From Aliidiomarina sanyensis (GTDB taxonomy: Bacteria; Pseudomonadota; Gammaproteobacteria; Enterobacterales; Alteromonadaceae), in assembly GCF_003987175.1 (NCBI RefSeq), contig NZ_PIPM01000002.1:269462-333461 (forward strand): 64,000 nucleotides of DNA, given 5' to 3'. Of this stretch, positions 9,563 through 18,381 are shown piece by piece. The notes under the pieces were generated by a model. The model did not search any database. It had not been told where the DNA came from and saw nothing but the letters and a program-made list of their open reading frames with translations. Each line of letters opens with the position of its first letter. The stretch's first letter is position 1. Made by a program: the position numbers and the translations under genes.

Positions 9563-9979
9563 CTACTCAGACTGCATGGCATTGCGAAGTCCGCTGATCC
9601 GGCTATTCACAAAGGTTAAACTGGCTTGATAGCGCACGGCGTTATCAAGAAACTTGCTGCGCTCTACATCCATATCCACGGTGTTTCCGTCGAGACGATT
9701 TTGCGCAGGAATGCGATACTGCATGTGCTGAACATGACCTGCACCCACCCCTGCACCTGCAATGTGCCCAGCATTCGTGCGATTCAGTTGCGTGGCCGAC
9801 TGCTGAGGTCGACCTTGTTCTACGGCACGTTTCAGCTCGCTCGCAAAATCAAAATCGCGGGCTTTGTAATTCGGCGTATCTGCATTTGCGATATTGCTCG
9901 CCAATACCTGCTGACGCTGGTCCCGCAGATTCAATGCTTCTTGGTGGAAATGCAGTGCTCCGGTCAATTTATCGATCAT
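9563..9979 (-). CDS. flgB: Flagellar proximal rod protein FlgB
   Basis: FlgB is the first rod subunit of the operon. I start it at 9979 (MIDKLTGALHF) because AAGGTAG lies just upstream and the family starts this way; the frame extends 7 codons further. The 138-residue product contains LASNIANADTPNYKARDFDF and ends KFLDNAVRYQASLTFVNSRI. It is divergent from flgA; cheV and cheR, which separate flgA from flgB in many polar-flagellated relatives, are absent. Confidence 0.95.
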   Translation of the reverse strand: MIDKLTGALHFHQEALNLRDQRQQVLASNIANADTPNYKARDFDFASELKRAVEQGRPQQSATQLNRTNAGHIAGAGVGAGHVQHMQYRIPAQNRLDGNTVDMDVERSKFLDNAVRYQASLTFVNSRISGLRNAMQSE

Positions 9980-10235
9980 GGCGCTACCTTCTCGTTGCAA
10001 TCACGGCTGAATAAACAGCCACCGTTTAAACTTTCCGGCCGTGTTGCCCCGCGTGTTTGAAGACGTTCAACACCGTGCGTTGAGCGCAGGGGAATTTCGG
10101 CACGGTCAAGAGTACCGATGGATTTGTCAAAACAAAGGATGAAAAAGGCCACTTTTTGATCGGTATTTCTGCGGTTAGCTTTCGCAACATCCCCCTATAA
10201 TGAGCATCGACAAATTCCCTCTCGAGGCCGTCGAC

Positions 10236-10958
10236 ATGGTAAGACTGAATACGCTAACCGGTTGGATTAAAATGACTTTTGGTATCTTTATGATGCCAGG
10301 GTGTTTGTATTTTTTAGCGGTGGGCATCGCTCATGCAGACGATGCCGAATTGTTTGAGGTGGTCCAGTCTTTTCTTTATCAGCAAACCCAGAGCTTGACC
10401 AAAGATGGCGGTGAAGTGGTAATTGAGATCATGCCGACCGCAGCGCGCTTTGGTGCCTGTGTCCAACCATCTCCGTTTTTTCCTAATCCCGCGCAACGCC
10501 CTGTCGGACGCGTAGCCGTTGGGGTGCGCTGTGGTGACCAAGGCCAGCAAGTGCGGTACTTGCAAGCTCAGGTTACCCTGTATGGCCACTATGTCTCGGC
10601 TAAGCGAGATATCTTGCCCGGTTCAATCATCACACTCGACATGCTCGAGATGAGCTATGGTCCGCTTTCCTCCGGTTCAGGTGAACCTTTGCAGCAAAAA
10701 GAACGGGCGCTCGGTAAACTTGTTCGCCGCCAGTTACGGCAAGGCGCCATGGTGCAGGAACACATGCTGCAAACTGCGCCAGTTATTCGCCGTGGCGAGC
10801 GTGTGCAGGCAACGGTTCAAGGACAAGGGTTTGAGATCTCCCGCGAGGGAGAAGCGCTCGATGAGGGCGGAATCGGCGATACGATCCGGGTACGAATTGG
10901 CGCGCGTGAGATCCTCAATGGAACCGTCATAGGTGAAGGGCGAGTGCGGGTACAATAA
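10236..10958 (+). CDS. flgA: Flagellar P-ring assembly chaperone FlgA
   Basis: FlgA is the periplasmic chaperone for P-ring (FlgI) assembly. The open frame reaches back to 10200, but GAGG at 10223-10226 and a start at 10236 (MVRLNTLTGW) fit better; the hydrophobic signal segment ends at HADDAELF. The C-terminal SAF-like region contains VLPGSIITLDMLEM-type sequence and ends GTVIGEGRVRVQ, as in FlgA. It is transcribed away from flgB and followed by flgM after about 140 bp. Confidence 0.88.
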   Translation: MVRLNTLTGWIKMTFGIFMMPGCLYFLAVGIAHADDAELFEVVQSFLYQQTQSLTKDGGEVVIEIMPTAARFGACVQPSPFFPNPAQRPVGRVAVGVRCGDQGQQVRYLQAQVTLYGHYVSAKRDILPGSIITLDMLEMSYGPLSSGSGEPLQQKERALGKLVRRQLRQGAMVQEHMLQTAPVIRRGERVQATVQGQGFEISREGEALDEGGIGDTIRVRIGAREILNGTVIGEGRVRVQ

Positions 10959-10990
10959 AGGGCTGATGGCGAATTCCCACGGCCCTTTCT
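10957..10990 (+). terminator. Weak hairpin after flgA
   Basis: AAAGGGC (10957-10963) pairs with GCCCTTT (10982-10988) across an 18-nt loop, overlapping the flgA stop codon. The T-run is short, so this is at best a weak terminator separating flgA from the sigma-28-driven flgMN transcript. Confidence 0.4.
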
Positions 10991-11039
10991 CCACCGAAAT
11001 TTAAACAACGAACCGATGAATTTTTGTTCACAATTGTGC

Positions 11040-11066
11040 TAAAGTTTTCCCAATGAATGCCGATAA
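11040..11066 (+). promoter_or_regulatory. Sigma-28 (FliA) promoter of flgMN
   Basis: The -35 element TAAAGTTT (11040-11047), an 11-nt spacer and the -10 element GCCGATAA (11059-11066) match the sigma-28 consensus at every position. It lies 35 bp before the flgM start. In other bacteria FliA transcribes flgM from such a late promoter, forming a feedback loop with the anti-sigma factor. Confidence 0.93.
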
Positions 11067-11101
11067 ATAGGGCATCACCCATTAGAGATTAGGGGAACAT
11101 T

Positions 11102-11377
11102 TTGAAAGTTAACGGTATTTCATCTCTGCCACTGGCAAGTCAGTCGGATCAGGGAAAACAAGTGAACAAGTCGGCTTCATCTGAGAAAGCAGACGCTTCA
11201 GGTGCACCCGGTGCGGTCACTCATCTGAGCCAAGCGCTTGAAAACACAAGCCAAGATATTGATATGGCTCGTGTGGAAGAACTTCGAGAAGCAATTCGCG
11301 ACGGCAAGCTCGATATTCGAGCCGATCAGATTGCGGATAAACTGATCGAGAGTGTCCGAGAGCTCCTCGACGAGTAG
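11102..11377 (+). CDS. flgM: Anti-sigma-28 factor FlgM
   Basis: FlgM binds sigma-28 and keeps late flagellar genes silent until it is exported through the finished hook. The 91-residue protein starts MKVNGISSLP, has a disordered Ser/Ala-rich first half and the sigma-binding C-terminal helices (MARVEELREAIRDGKLDIRA, then DQIADKLIES). The start is TTG, supported by AGGGGA at 11091-11096 and by the conserved MK.. N-terminus. It is driven by the sigma-28 promoter just upstream. Confidence 0.94.
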   Translation: MKVNGISSLPLASQSDQGKQVNKSASSEKADASGAPGAVTHLSQALENTSQDIDMARVEELREAIRDGKLDIRADQIADKLIESVRELLDE

Positions 11378-11419
11378 GCGATCTGTACAACACGATAACC
11401 AAAGGATGTATCTGAACCT

Positions 11420-11869
11420 ATGAGCTTGCAAACATTGCTTGGGCAACAGCAAAATCGCTTAGAGTCGCTCATCACCTTGCTTCAGCGTGAACAATCACTG
11501 CTGAGTGAGGGGAGTGTCGACGGTGCGGAACTTCGTCATGTTGCCGATCAAAAGCACGCTCTTTTTTCAGAACTTGAGTCGTCCGAAGCGGCACGCCGTT
11601 CCGTGCAGCAACGACTCGGTTATCCCCTGACCCCAGAGGGCGCGTTACAAGCCGCTACGGATGCTCATTGCGCAGAGCAGTGGGACACCACCCTTGCGAT
11701 GACGGAACAGGTTGCTCAGCTTAACGCGCTGAACGGTGAACTCATTCAACACCGCTTGCAACACAACCAGCACATGCTCAATCTTTTGCGTGATGCAGCA
11801 GGCTCGTCACTGTATGGCCCTGATGGACAGGCCAATAAACAGCGTCAACGCGTCAATTCACGAGCCTAG
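11420..11869 (+). CDS. flgN: Flagellar export chaperone FlgN
   Basis: FlgN is the cytoplasmic chaperone for FlgK and FlgL before export. The 149-residue, helix-rich protein (MSLQTLLGQQQNRLESLITL...) has the FlgN layout of a long N-terminal coiled-coil hairpin and a variable polar tail (GPDGQANKQRQR). It lies 42 bp after flgM, the usual partner, and shares its sigma-28 promoter. Sequence similarity in this family is low, so context carries much of the call. Confidence 0.88.
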   Translation: MSLQTLLGQQQNRLESLITLLQREQSLLSEGSVDGAELRHVADQKHALFSELESSEAARRSVQQRLGYPLTPEGALQAATDAHCAEQWDTTLAMTEQVAQLNALNGELIQHRLQHNQHMLNLLRDAAGSSLYGPDGQANKQRQRVNSRA

Positions 11870-11889
11870 CGTACACCGCGAGGACGTCT

Positions 11890-12459
11890 ATGCCCGGTTT
11901 AAATCCTCCCGACTCTCTCATACATGCTGATCACAGCGTGCTTTTGCTAATTGATATCCAAGGTAAACTTGCTCCGGCGATTCACCAAGGCCCTGAGCTA
12001 ATTCGTGTAAACGAGCGACTTGTTCAAGTTGCAAATGAGCTCCAGGTTCCGGTGGTTTACACGGAACAATATCCAAAAGGCTTAGGCGTAACCGTGCCGC
12101 AGCTCGCCGTGCATTTAGACAACGCCGCCGTGTATGAAAAGATTCATTTTAGCGCGGCCAAAGAGCCGGCTTTTCGTGACTTGATGGCAAGCATGAATCG
12201 AACCCAAGTGGTCGTCACTGGTACCGAAACACATGTCTGCGTGCTGCAAACCGTGCTGGATTTAATTGAACTGAATTATCAGGTGTTCGTGGTTGCGAAT
12301 GCGGTTGGCTCGCGCGCCGAGGCAAACAAAAACCTAGCCTTAAAGCGGATGGCCGCAGCAGGTGCCCATGTTGTATCAGAAGAAATGGTGATGTTTGAGT
12401 GGTTGGAACGTGCCGGCACCGACACGTTCCGCTCCATTAGTAAGCGCTTTATCGTGTAA
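11890..12459 (+). CDS. Isochorismatase-family (cysteine) hydrolase
   Basis: The 189-residue protein is a single alpha/beta isochorismatase-like domain. The Asp-Lys-Cys triad is visible: D22 in LLLIDIQGKL, K84 in YEKIHFSA and C117 in GTETHVCVLQT. The family includes nicotinamidases and YcaC-like amidases; the substrate cannot be told from sequence. It starts 20 bp after flgN and may be read through from the flgMN promoter, but a flagellar role is not implied. It meets the next gene tail to tail with only 9 bp between stops and no clear terminator. Confidence 0.88.
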   Translation: MPGLNPPDSLIHADHSVLLLIDIQGKLAPAIHQGPELIRVNERLVQVANELQVPVVYTEQYPKGLGVTVPQLAVHLDNAAVYEKIHFSAAKEPAFRDLMASMNRTQVVVTGTETHVCVLQTVLDLIELNYQVFVVANAVGSRAEANKNLALKRMAAAGAHVVSEEMVMFEWLERAGTDTFRSISKRFIV

Positions 12460-12468
12460 CCTTATGCC

Positions 12469-13830
12469 CTAGCGATAAGCCTCGGCAATTTCCGCGAGCT
12501 TCTTATCCAATTGATCACGGGTCCACACGTGCCCACGGACGACAACAAGCTCTGGGTCATATACGGAGTCGATCGACTCCAGTGGATTGCCTGATACGAG
12601 CAACAAATCGGCGCGCTGACCCGGCATCACCTGCCCGAACGCGTCTTGCTCCGCAAAGTAGCGCCCAACGGCCACGGTGCCCGAATAGATAATCGAATAG
12701 TTCGACATGCCAGCCGCCGCCATATGCGGTATCTCACGGCGCATGGATAAACCAGGCACACTAAACAGTTGCGGAGCGTCTGTCCCTAACAGGATCTCGA
12801 CACCTTCCTCATACAGCGCAGCCAGTAATCGGCGACGATTCTCTGCATGTAACCGCGCAGTTTCGCCCGTATAATATTGACTCCGCGGTTCGTTCAGGAA
12901 ATTAATCCAGCCTTCCCGCACCCGCTGAGGTACATATTGCAACTCATCAAATGACAGCAACTCATCGCGATCGCCCGCCCCAATAATGGTCTCCCAAAGC
13001 GCCATCGTAGGGACTACGCCGACATTATGAGCCCGCGTGAATTGGGCTAACTCCCGCAGGTCTTCATCGCTTACCTCGTTCTCAAACCCATCGATTTCTG
13101 CCATGTAGCCATCGAGGTGATCAACCGTGCGAATGCCTAGAATAACAGCATGGCGTATGCCTACATCAGTTGGAACATGCCCAGCAAAGTCTATCCCTCG
13201 CTCCTTTGCTTCGTCCGCCACGGCTTGGAAGTTCCGCAGCGAGAGTCCCGGATGAATTTTCAGTAAATCCCATCCCTCGGCGACATGGTCGCGCACCCGC
13301 TCACGCCCTTGTTGCTCACTGGTCACGGTATTGCCATTAAAGCTTGGTCCCGCCAGGTACAAAGTTGGGCCAACCCGAGTTCCATTGGCAATATCCTCTT
13401 TGAGGCGCAATTGATGTGGATGGCCGAGCATTCCCCGGACCGTGGTGACACCGCCCGCTAAGTAAAGGAATAGCGCATCATCTAGATAACGCTCCGGAAT
13501 ACCCTCAAAGGATTGCATGGGAGGGACATGGCCGTGCATCTCGGCTAGCCCCGGCATCAAATAACGTCCAGCGCCATCGATGCGGGTTGCGCCTTCCGGT
13601 ACGGCCAATGAACCCATGGGCGCCAGGGCCTCAATCCGATCCCCTTGGACAAACACCATGTAATTGCGACGAATCGGATTATCACGCCCGTCTGCCATAG
13701 TGAGTACATGGACATTTTCAAAGACAATCCAATCGGAACTAGATTCTGCATGCGCTGTGGAGTGCAGAGAAAGTAAAGCGACGAGGACAATACTCGTAAG
13801 GGCCCCGCAAATGAGACGAAAACCGTTCAT
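12469..13830 (-). CDS. Secreted metal-dependent amidohydrolase (imidazolonepropionase/prolidase-like)
   Basis: The 453-residue precursor has a Sec signal peptide (MNGFRLICGA...STAHA). It is an amidohydrolase-superfamily TIM barrel with the metal-binding set: HGH in LAEMHGHVPP, a probable carboxylated Lys in LLKIHPGL, His in FAGHVPTD and RTVDHLDGY, and Asp in LGTDAPQLF. A flanking composite beta domain covers both ends (VLTMADGR..., SGNPLESID). Such exported enzymes act on peptides or related amides; the substrate is not known. A second, divergent member lies at 23141-24445. Confidence 0.88.
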   Translation of the reverse strand: MNGFRLICGALTSIVLVALLSLHSTAHAESSSDWIVFENVHVLTMADGRDNPIRRNYMVFVQGDRIEALAPMGSLAVPEGATRIDGAGRYLMPGLAEMHGHVPPMQSFEGIPERYLDDALFLYLAGGVTTVRGMLGHPHQLRLKEDIANGTRVGPTLYLAGPSFNGNTVTSEQQGRERVRDHVAEGWDLLKIHPGLSLRNFQAVADEAKERGIDFAGHVPTDVGIRHAVILGIRTVDHLDGYMAEIDGFENEVSDEDLRELAQFTRAHNVGVVPTMALWETIIGAGDRDELLSFDELQYVPQRVREGWINFLNEPRSQYYTGETARLHAENRRRLLAALYEEGVEILLGTDAPQLFSVPGLSMRREIPHMAAAGMSNYSIIYSGTVAVGRYFAEQDAFGQVMPGQRADLLLVSGNPLESIDSVYDPELVVVRGHVWTRDQLDKKLAEIAEAYR

Positions 13831-13973
13831 GACTCCTCCTTTTCCACGGGAACAACCCGTGTTGATGCACTTCGGAATATCCGAAAACAGGTAGAAAAAT
13901 ATAGTCCCTAAACGAGGTTCACGCCAAAGGGGATCAGGGACGATTCACCGCAGCACCCCCTCATTTGAACGGA

Positions 13974-14810
13974 TTAAGGGCGTTCCTTCGGTGTTTGCAC
14001 CGCCTGATAAATGTGATCGAGTTTATCGTGCATGGCACGAACTTCGTCACGCAAGTGCTGAATATCCGCGGCCTCGCCCACGCCCTGCTCAAGATCAAAT
14101 GCAGTGCTCTCCTTTTGCATCACATCCAAAACAATCCCAATCATCATGTTCAAGAAAATGAACGCGGAGAAGAAAATGAAACTCACATAGTACATCCACG
14201 ACCACGGGTAGACCTCCATGGTCTCGTACATGATCGAGGTCCAACTCTCGAATGTCGCGATCCGGAAGAGCGTTAGCATCGCAACCGCAACATTTTCCCA
14301 ATAAAACGGATTAATCTCCCGGAAAATCAGGCTACCCGCCGCTCCGTATATATAAAAGATAATGAACATAAAGAGTGCGACATAAGCCATTTTCGGCAAT
14401 GCTTTGAGAAACGCACTGAGTAAGACCCGCAATTCCGGGACAATCGAAACCAGACGAAGCACGCGGAACACGCGCAACAACCGCGCCAGCAATACGCTCT
14501 CAGCGCTATCGAGTGGAATTAAGCTCGCCACCACGATGATAAAATCGAACAGATTCCAACCACTTTTGAAAAAGTTTTTTAGACGCGGTTCTGCGGCCAT
14601 ACGGATTGCGATCTCAATGACAAAAAATATCGTCACCGCATAATCAAGCCAATCCATAATTTGAGAAAAACGCGTGGTTTCTTCGTAAGTTTTGGCACCA
14701 ATCACCAAAGCAGAGAAAATAATGATGGCGATCACAATGGTCTCGAAGACCTTATTACTGCGGATGCGCTCAAACTTGACTTGCCAAGCGCGGTACTCTG
14801 CTTGCTCCAT
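13974..14810 (-). CDS. Bacterial voltage-gated sodium channel (NaChBac/BacNav type)
   Basis: The 278-residue protein has the six-helix layout of a homotetrameric voltage-gated channel: S1 about 22-40, S2 55-70, S3 86-100, S4 105-130 with Arg at 110, 113, 116 and 119 every third position, S5 141-163, pore 176-195, S6 202-228. The filter reads TFESW (186-190), close to the TLESW of characterised Na+-selective BacNav channels, with the key Glu at 188. The tail (HLRDEVRAMHDKLDHIYQAV) is a likely coiled coil for tetramer assembly. It is divergent from the Mrp operon, suggesting a shared link to sodium. Confidence 0.9.
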   Translation of the reverse strand: MEQAEYRAWQVKFERIRSNKVFETIVIAIIIFSALVIGAKTYEETTRFSQIMDWLDYAVTIFFVIEIAIRMAAEPRLKNFFKSGWNLFDFIIVVASLIPLDSAESVLLARLLRVFRVLRLVSIVPELRVLLSAFLKALPKMAYVALFMFIIFYIYGAAGSLIFREINPFYWENVAVAMLTLFRIATFESWTSIMYETMEVYPWSWMYYVSFIFFSAFIFLNMMIGIVLDVMQKESTAFDLEQGVGEAADIQHLRDEVRAMHDKLDHIYQAVQTPKERP

Positions 14811-15040
14811 GGGACAACAGCTCTCTGAGGTGATTTAATATTAAGCTCGAATGGCGAGGCTTGATGTTAGGGTGGATGGCGTAAATTTCAAGCGCATTTA
14901 CGCGCTTTAACCGATTAGTCGCCTGCTTTGAAAGACGGGTTCACTTCACCACAATTTCGGATTTGTGCTAAATTATCCCATCGTGCGTATGATTTAGCAG
15001 TTAACTTATTGATTTATTGATCGGCTGAAGAGGATTCTCG

Positions 15041-17593
15041 ATGCAAGTTGCCGTACTGGTAATCTACCTTGCCGCACTTTTGACACCATGGCTGTTTCCC
15101 CGCCATCAGCATCGCACCGCATGGGCGCTCGCTGCCGTTCCCGCAGCATTAACCATTTGGTTCTTGGGTTTTATCCCAGCGATCGCCGGGGGTGAGACCA
15201 TTATTCACGAATTTGCGTGGATTCCGGGTCTCGATATCTCCTTCAACATGGTGTTAGACGGCCTGTCTCTGATGTTCGCCCTGCTGATTTGCGGGATCGG
15301 AACATTTATCGTGTTGTACGCAGGTGCGTACCTTCAAGGACATCCGGCTCAAGGCCGGTTTTTAGTTGTTTTGATGTCGTTTATGGGGTCAATGCTTGGC
15401 CTCGTACTCGCCGACAACCTCATCACTCTCTTTGTGTTCTGGGAATTGACCAGCATCACATCCTATTTATTAATTGGGTTTAATCACCATCAGGCAGAGG
15501 CACGCAAAGCTGCATTACAAGGCTTGATTGTGACTGTAGGCGGAGGCTTGGCCTTGCTCGCGGGTATCATTATGCTCGCCATTATGAGTGGGACCTACTC
15601 CATTCAGGGCATTCTCGCCAGTCCGGAGGTGCTCGCCGAGCATCCGTGGTTCATTGGCATGATGATCTGTATTTTGTTAGGTGCATTCACCAAGTCCGCC
15701 CAATTCCCGTTCCATTTCTGGTTACCCAATGCCATGGCGGCACCTACGCCAGTGAGTGCTTACTTACACTCCGCAACCATGGTAAAAGCGGGGGTCTACT
15801 TGCTCGCGCGACTTCATCCGGAACTGGGCGGTACCGATTTCTGGATCGTGACCCTATCAGCCTTCGGTGCATTTACCATGTTAACCGGTGCTTTTATGGC
15901 CGTTCGTAGCACTGATATGAAAAAGTTGCTCGCGTACTCAACGGTGATGGCGTTAGGTTCATTGATCTTCCTGTTGGGCGTGAGTACCGAGCTCGCCATG
16001 CTCGCATTTGCGGCATACCTACTTGCGCACAGCCTGTACAAAGGCGCGCTCTTTATGCTCGCCGGGATCGTTGATCATGAGGCCGGCAGCCGAGATGTAA
16101 CCGAAGTCGGTGGATTGCGCAAACAACTGCCCTTGAGCGCTGGCTTAACTGTGGTTGCCACCCTTTCGTTAGCAGGTATTCCACCGCTCTTTGGCTTCGT
16201 CGCCAAAGAAGCACTGCTTGAAAGCATGGTTGAAGGGAGCGTATTTGTTGGATTAATGGCATTGGTCGTGATTGCTTCGATCTTTGTCGTGACTGTCGCT
16301 GCCGTCATTGCCTTGCGCCCTTTCTTCGGAACATTCAAAGCACCCAAGAAAGCTGCGGATATTCATGAACCACCGATTGGCATGCTCGCCGGCCCAGTCA
16401 CCTTAGTCGCACTCTCACTGATTGCAGGGCTCTTGCCTGGTCTGGTCGGTGACTGGATTACGCTGCCTGCCAGTCACGCAGTGGCCGGCTATACGGTCGA
16501 TGGTTACCTTGCCCTCTGGCACGGATTTAACCTTCCGTTGCTGCTTTCGGGGGTGAGTATTGCCATCGGTCTTCTTCTCTACAAACACTGGGATGCCTTC
16601 CGCGAGAAAATCGCGGTACTCAATCCCATCATTGCCCGTGGTCCGGAGCGTGGTTATTTCCATTTCATGGATGCTATTGTCTGGATTGCTGAGTGGCAAA
16701 CACGGAAACTGCAAAATGGTTCCATGCGGAACTACCTGCGAACAATCACCCTGACCTTTGTGGTGGTCACCGGCTATACGCTGTTAACTCGCTATCAACT
16801 CCATTGGAACTGGGACGTTACCCTGCACTTCCACGAGTTGGTTGCAGCAGGTATTCTGGTTGCTGCTGCTATTGCGGCAAGTATCACGCACTCTCGTCTC
16901 GGTGCGGTGGCTGCGATGGGGGCCGTGGGCTTCTCCGTTGCGTTTATCTTCATTTTATTTAGCGCGCCGGATTTAGGCATCACGCAAATTCTGGTGGAAA
17001 CCTTGACGGTTATTCTCTTGGTCTTGGTCCTATTCCGCTTGCCGAGCTTTTCCAACATCTCCACCACACGAGAGCGCATTCGCGATGCCGCAGTTGCCTT
17101 GACTGTGGGTGTTCTGATGATGTTCCTGATTATGATCACGATTGATGTGCAGCTATTTGAGCCCATCTCTGATTACATGATCGCCAACAGCTATCCGTTA
17201 GCCCATGGTCGGAATATCGTGAATGTCATCTTGGTGGACTATCGTGCACTCGATACGCTGGGTGAGATTTTCGTACTAGCACTTGCTGCCATGGGGGTTT
17301 ACGCGATGATTAAATTCAATCCGCAAACTGAGCCAGGCGCAAACCACTTCGCCGGCACCTTGATTCTGCCGCCGAAAAAAGTGCCAGAAAAAGATATCGT
17401 GCACTCGCTCGATGAAATCCATCAGAAAATGTTGGAGGAACAAAACATCCTCGATGCGGAAGTGAATAAAGATGTGGTTGCTCCAGATACCAGCAGCGAA
17501 CATCCGCCGGGCGATTATCCGCACAACGATGAACGCAATGGGGAGAATGACGCCTCAGATGAAGACAACCACAAGGAGGACAACCGCTCATGA
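15041..17593 (+). CDS. mrpA: Mrp-type Na+/H+ antiporter subunit A
   Basis: MrpA is the largest subunit of the seven-protein Mrp antiporter, related to NuoL of complex I. The 850-residue protein has many membrane helices, the key Glu in LFVFWELTSITSYLL and Lys in HSATMVKAGVYLLAR. After the NuoL-like part comes the MrpB-like C-terminal membrane domain normal for MrpA. About the last 60 residues form an unusual hydrophilic, acidic, His/Asn-rich tail (EHPPGDYPHNDERNGENDAS). It overlaps mrpB by 4 bp (ATGA). Confidence 0.95.
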   Translation: MQVAVLVIYLAALLTPWLFPRHQHRTAWALAAVPAALTIWFLGFIPAIAGGETIIHEFAWIPGLDISFNMVLDGLSLMFALLICGIGTFIVLYAGAYLQGHPAQGRFLVVLMSFMGSMLGLVLADNLITLFVFWELTSITSYLLIGFNHHQAEARKAALQGLIVTVGGGLALLAGIIMLAIMSGTYSIQGILASPEVLAEHPWFIGMMICILLGAFTKSAQFPFHFWLPNAMAAPTPVSAYLHSATMVKAGVYLLARLHPELGGTDFWIVTLSAFGAFTMLTGAFMAVRSTDMKKLLAYSTVMALGSLIFLLGVSTELAMLAFAAYLLAHSLYKGALFMLAGIVDHEAGSRDVTEVGGLRKQLPLSAGLTVVATLSLAGIPPLFGFVAKEALLESMVEGSVFVGLMALVVIASIFVVTVAAVIALRPFFGTFKAPKKAADIHEPPIGMLAGPVTLVALSLIAGLLPGLVGDWITLPASHAVAGYTVDGYLALWHGFNLPLLLSGVSIAIGLLLYKHWDAFREKIAVLNPIIARGPERGYFHFMDAIVWIAEWQTRKLQNGSMRNYLRTITLTFVVVTGYTLLTRYQLHWNWDVTLHFHELVAAGILVAAAIAASITHSRLGAVAAMGAVGFSVAFIFILFSAPDLGITQILVETLTVILLVLVLFRLPSFSNISTTRERIRDAAVALTVGVLMMFLIMITIDVQLFEPISDYMIANSYPLAHGRNIVNVILVDYRALDTLGEIFVLALAAMGVYAMIKFNPQTEPGANHFAGTLILPPKKVPEKDIVHSLDEIHQKMLEEQNILDAEVNKDVVAPDTSSEHPPGDYPHNDERNGENDASDEDNHKEDNRS

Positions 17594-18021
17594 TGAAGCC
17601 AGGTACGCTCATTTTGCATGCGGCGGCACGTTTTTTGGTGCCCCTGCAGTTGCTCTTCTCAGTATTTTTGTTACTGCGCGGCCATAACGAACCGGGGGGC
17701 GGGTTCATCGCTGGTCTGGTTGCCTCCGGCGCATTTGCCCTCTACCTGTTTACCTTTGGTGCGGCAGTAACCCGTGACCTGTTGCGCGTCGACCCGCGGA
17801 ATTTAATCGGGATCGGACTGTTCTTTGGCATGATTTCTATCTTCCCCGCCATTTTTAATGGCGAACCCTTTCTTACCGCCCAATGGTGGCCGGTAATGCT
17901 TCCGGGAGGAACCGAAATCAAGCTATCAACCCCGCTAATCTTTGATATTGGCGTCTATTTCGCAGTATTTGGTTCGGTCATGATGATGCTCATCGGCCTG
18001 ACTGAAGCTGAAGAACATTAA
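17590..18021 (+). CDS. mrpB: Mrp-type Na+/H+ antiporter subunit B
   Basis: The 143-residue membrane protein carries the MrpB signature FLLLRGHNEPGGGFIAGLVA near residues 24-43 and four hydrophobic segments. It is a separate subunit here, not fused to MrpA. The start overlaps the mrpA stop, and mrpC begins 12 bp after its end with an AAAGGAGAG ribosome site. Confidence 0.95.
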   Translation: MMKPGTLILHAAARFLVPLQLLFSVFLLLRGHNEPGGGFIAGLVASGAFALYLFTFGAAVTRDLLRVDPRNLIGIGLFFGMISIFPAIFNGEPFLTAQWWPVMLPGGTEIKLSTPLIFDIGVYFAVFGSVMMMLIGLTEAEEH

Positions 18022-18033
18022 AGGAGAGCGTAA

Positions 18034-18381
18034 ATGGAACCTATTATGGCCATTGTCGTTGGCCTCCTCTATGCCGCTGCAATTTACATGATGCTCCGCC
18101 GGAGTATCGTGAAGCTCGTGATCGGCTTAATGCTGCTCTCAAATGCGGCTAACTTACTTATTTTTACCTCCGCAGGAATGAGCCGTGGGGCCCCTCCGCT
18201 AATTCCTTTGGGATCTGCGCTGCCCGACGGTCCAGTCGCCGACCCACTCCCCCAAGCGCTCATTCTGACAGCCATCGTGATTGCCTTCGGCGTCTTGGCG
18301 TTTGCGGTGGTACTTATTCACCGGGCGTATAACATCATTCGTACCGACAACCTGGATCAGATGAAGGATACCGATACGTGA
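18034..18381 (+). CDS. mrpC: Mrp-type Na+/H+ antiporter subunit C (NuoK-like)
   Basis: The 115-residue protein has three membrane helices and resembles NuoK. The family's conserved segment [17 protein letters not shown] lies near residues 29-45, and [18 protein letters not shown] forms the third helix region. It overlaps mrpD by 4 bp. Confidence 0.95.
   Translation: MEPIMAIVVGLLYAAAIYMMLRRSIVKLVIGLMLLSNAANLLIFTSAGMSRGAPPLIPLGSALPDGPVADPLPQALILTAIVIAFGVLAFAVVLIHRAYNIIRTDNLDQMKDTDT

Noticed and set aside
10030..10060. Sigma-28-like AAAGTTT upstream of flgB
   Set aside because: The -10 half does not resemble GCCGATAA at the right spacing; no sigma-54 GG-N10-GC element was found in the gap either.
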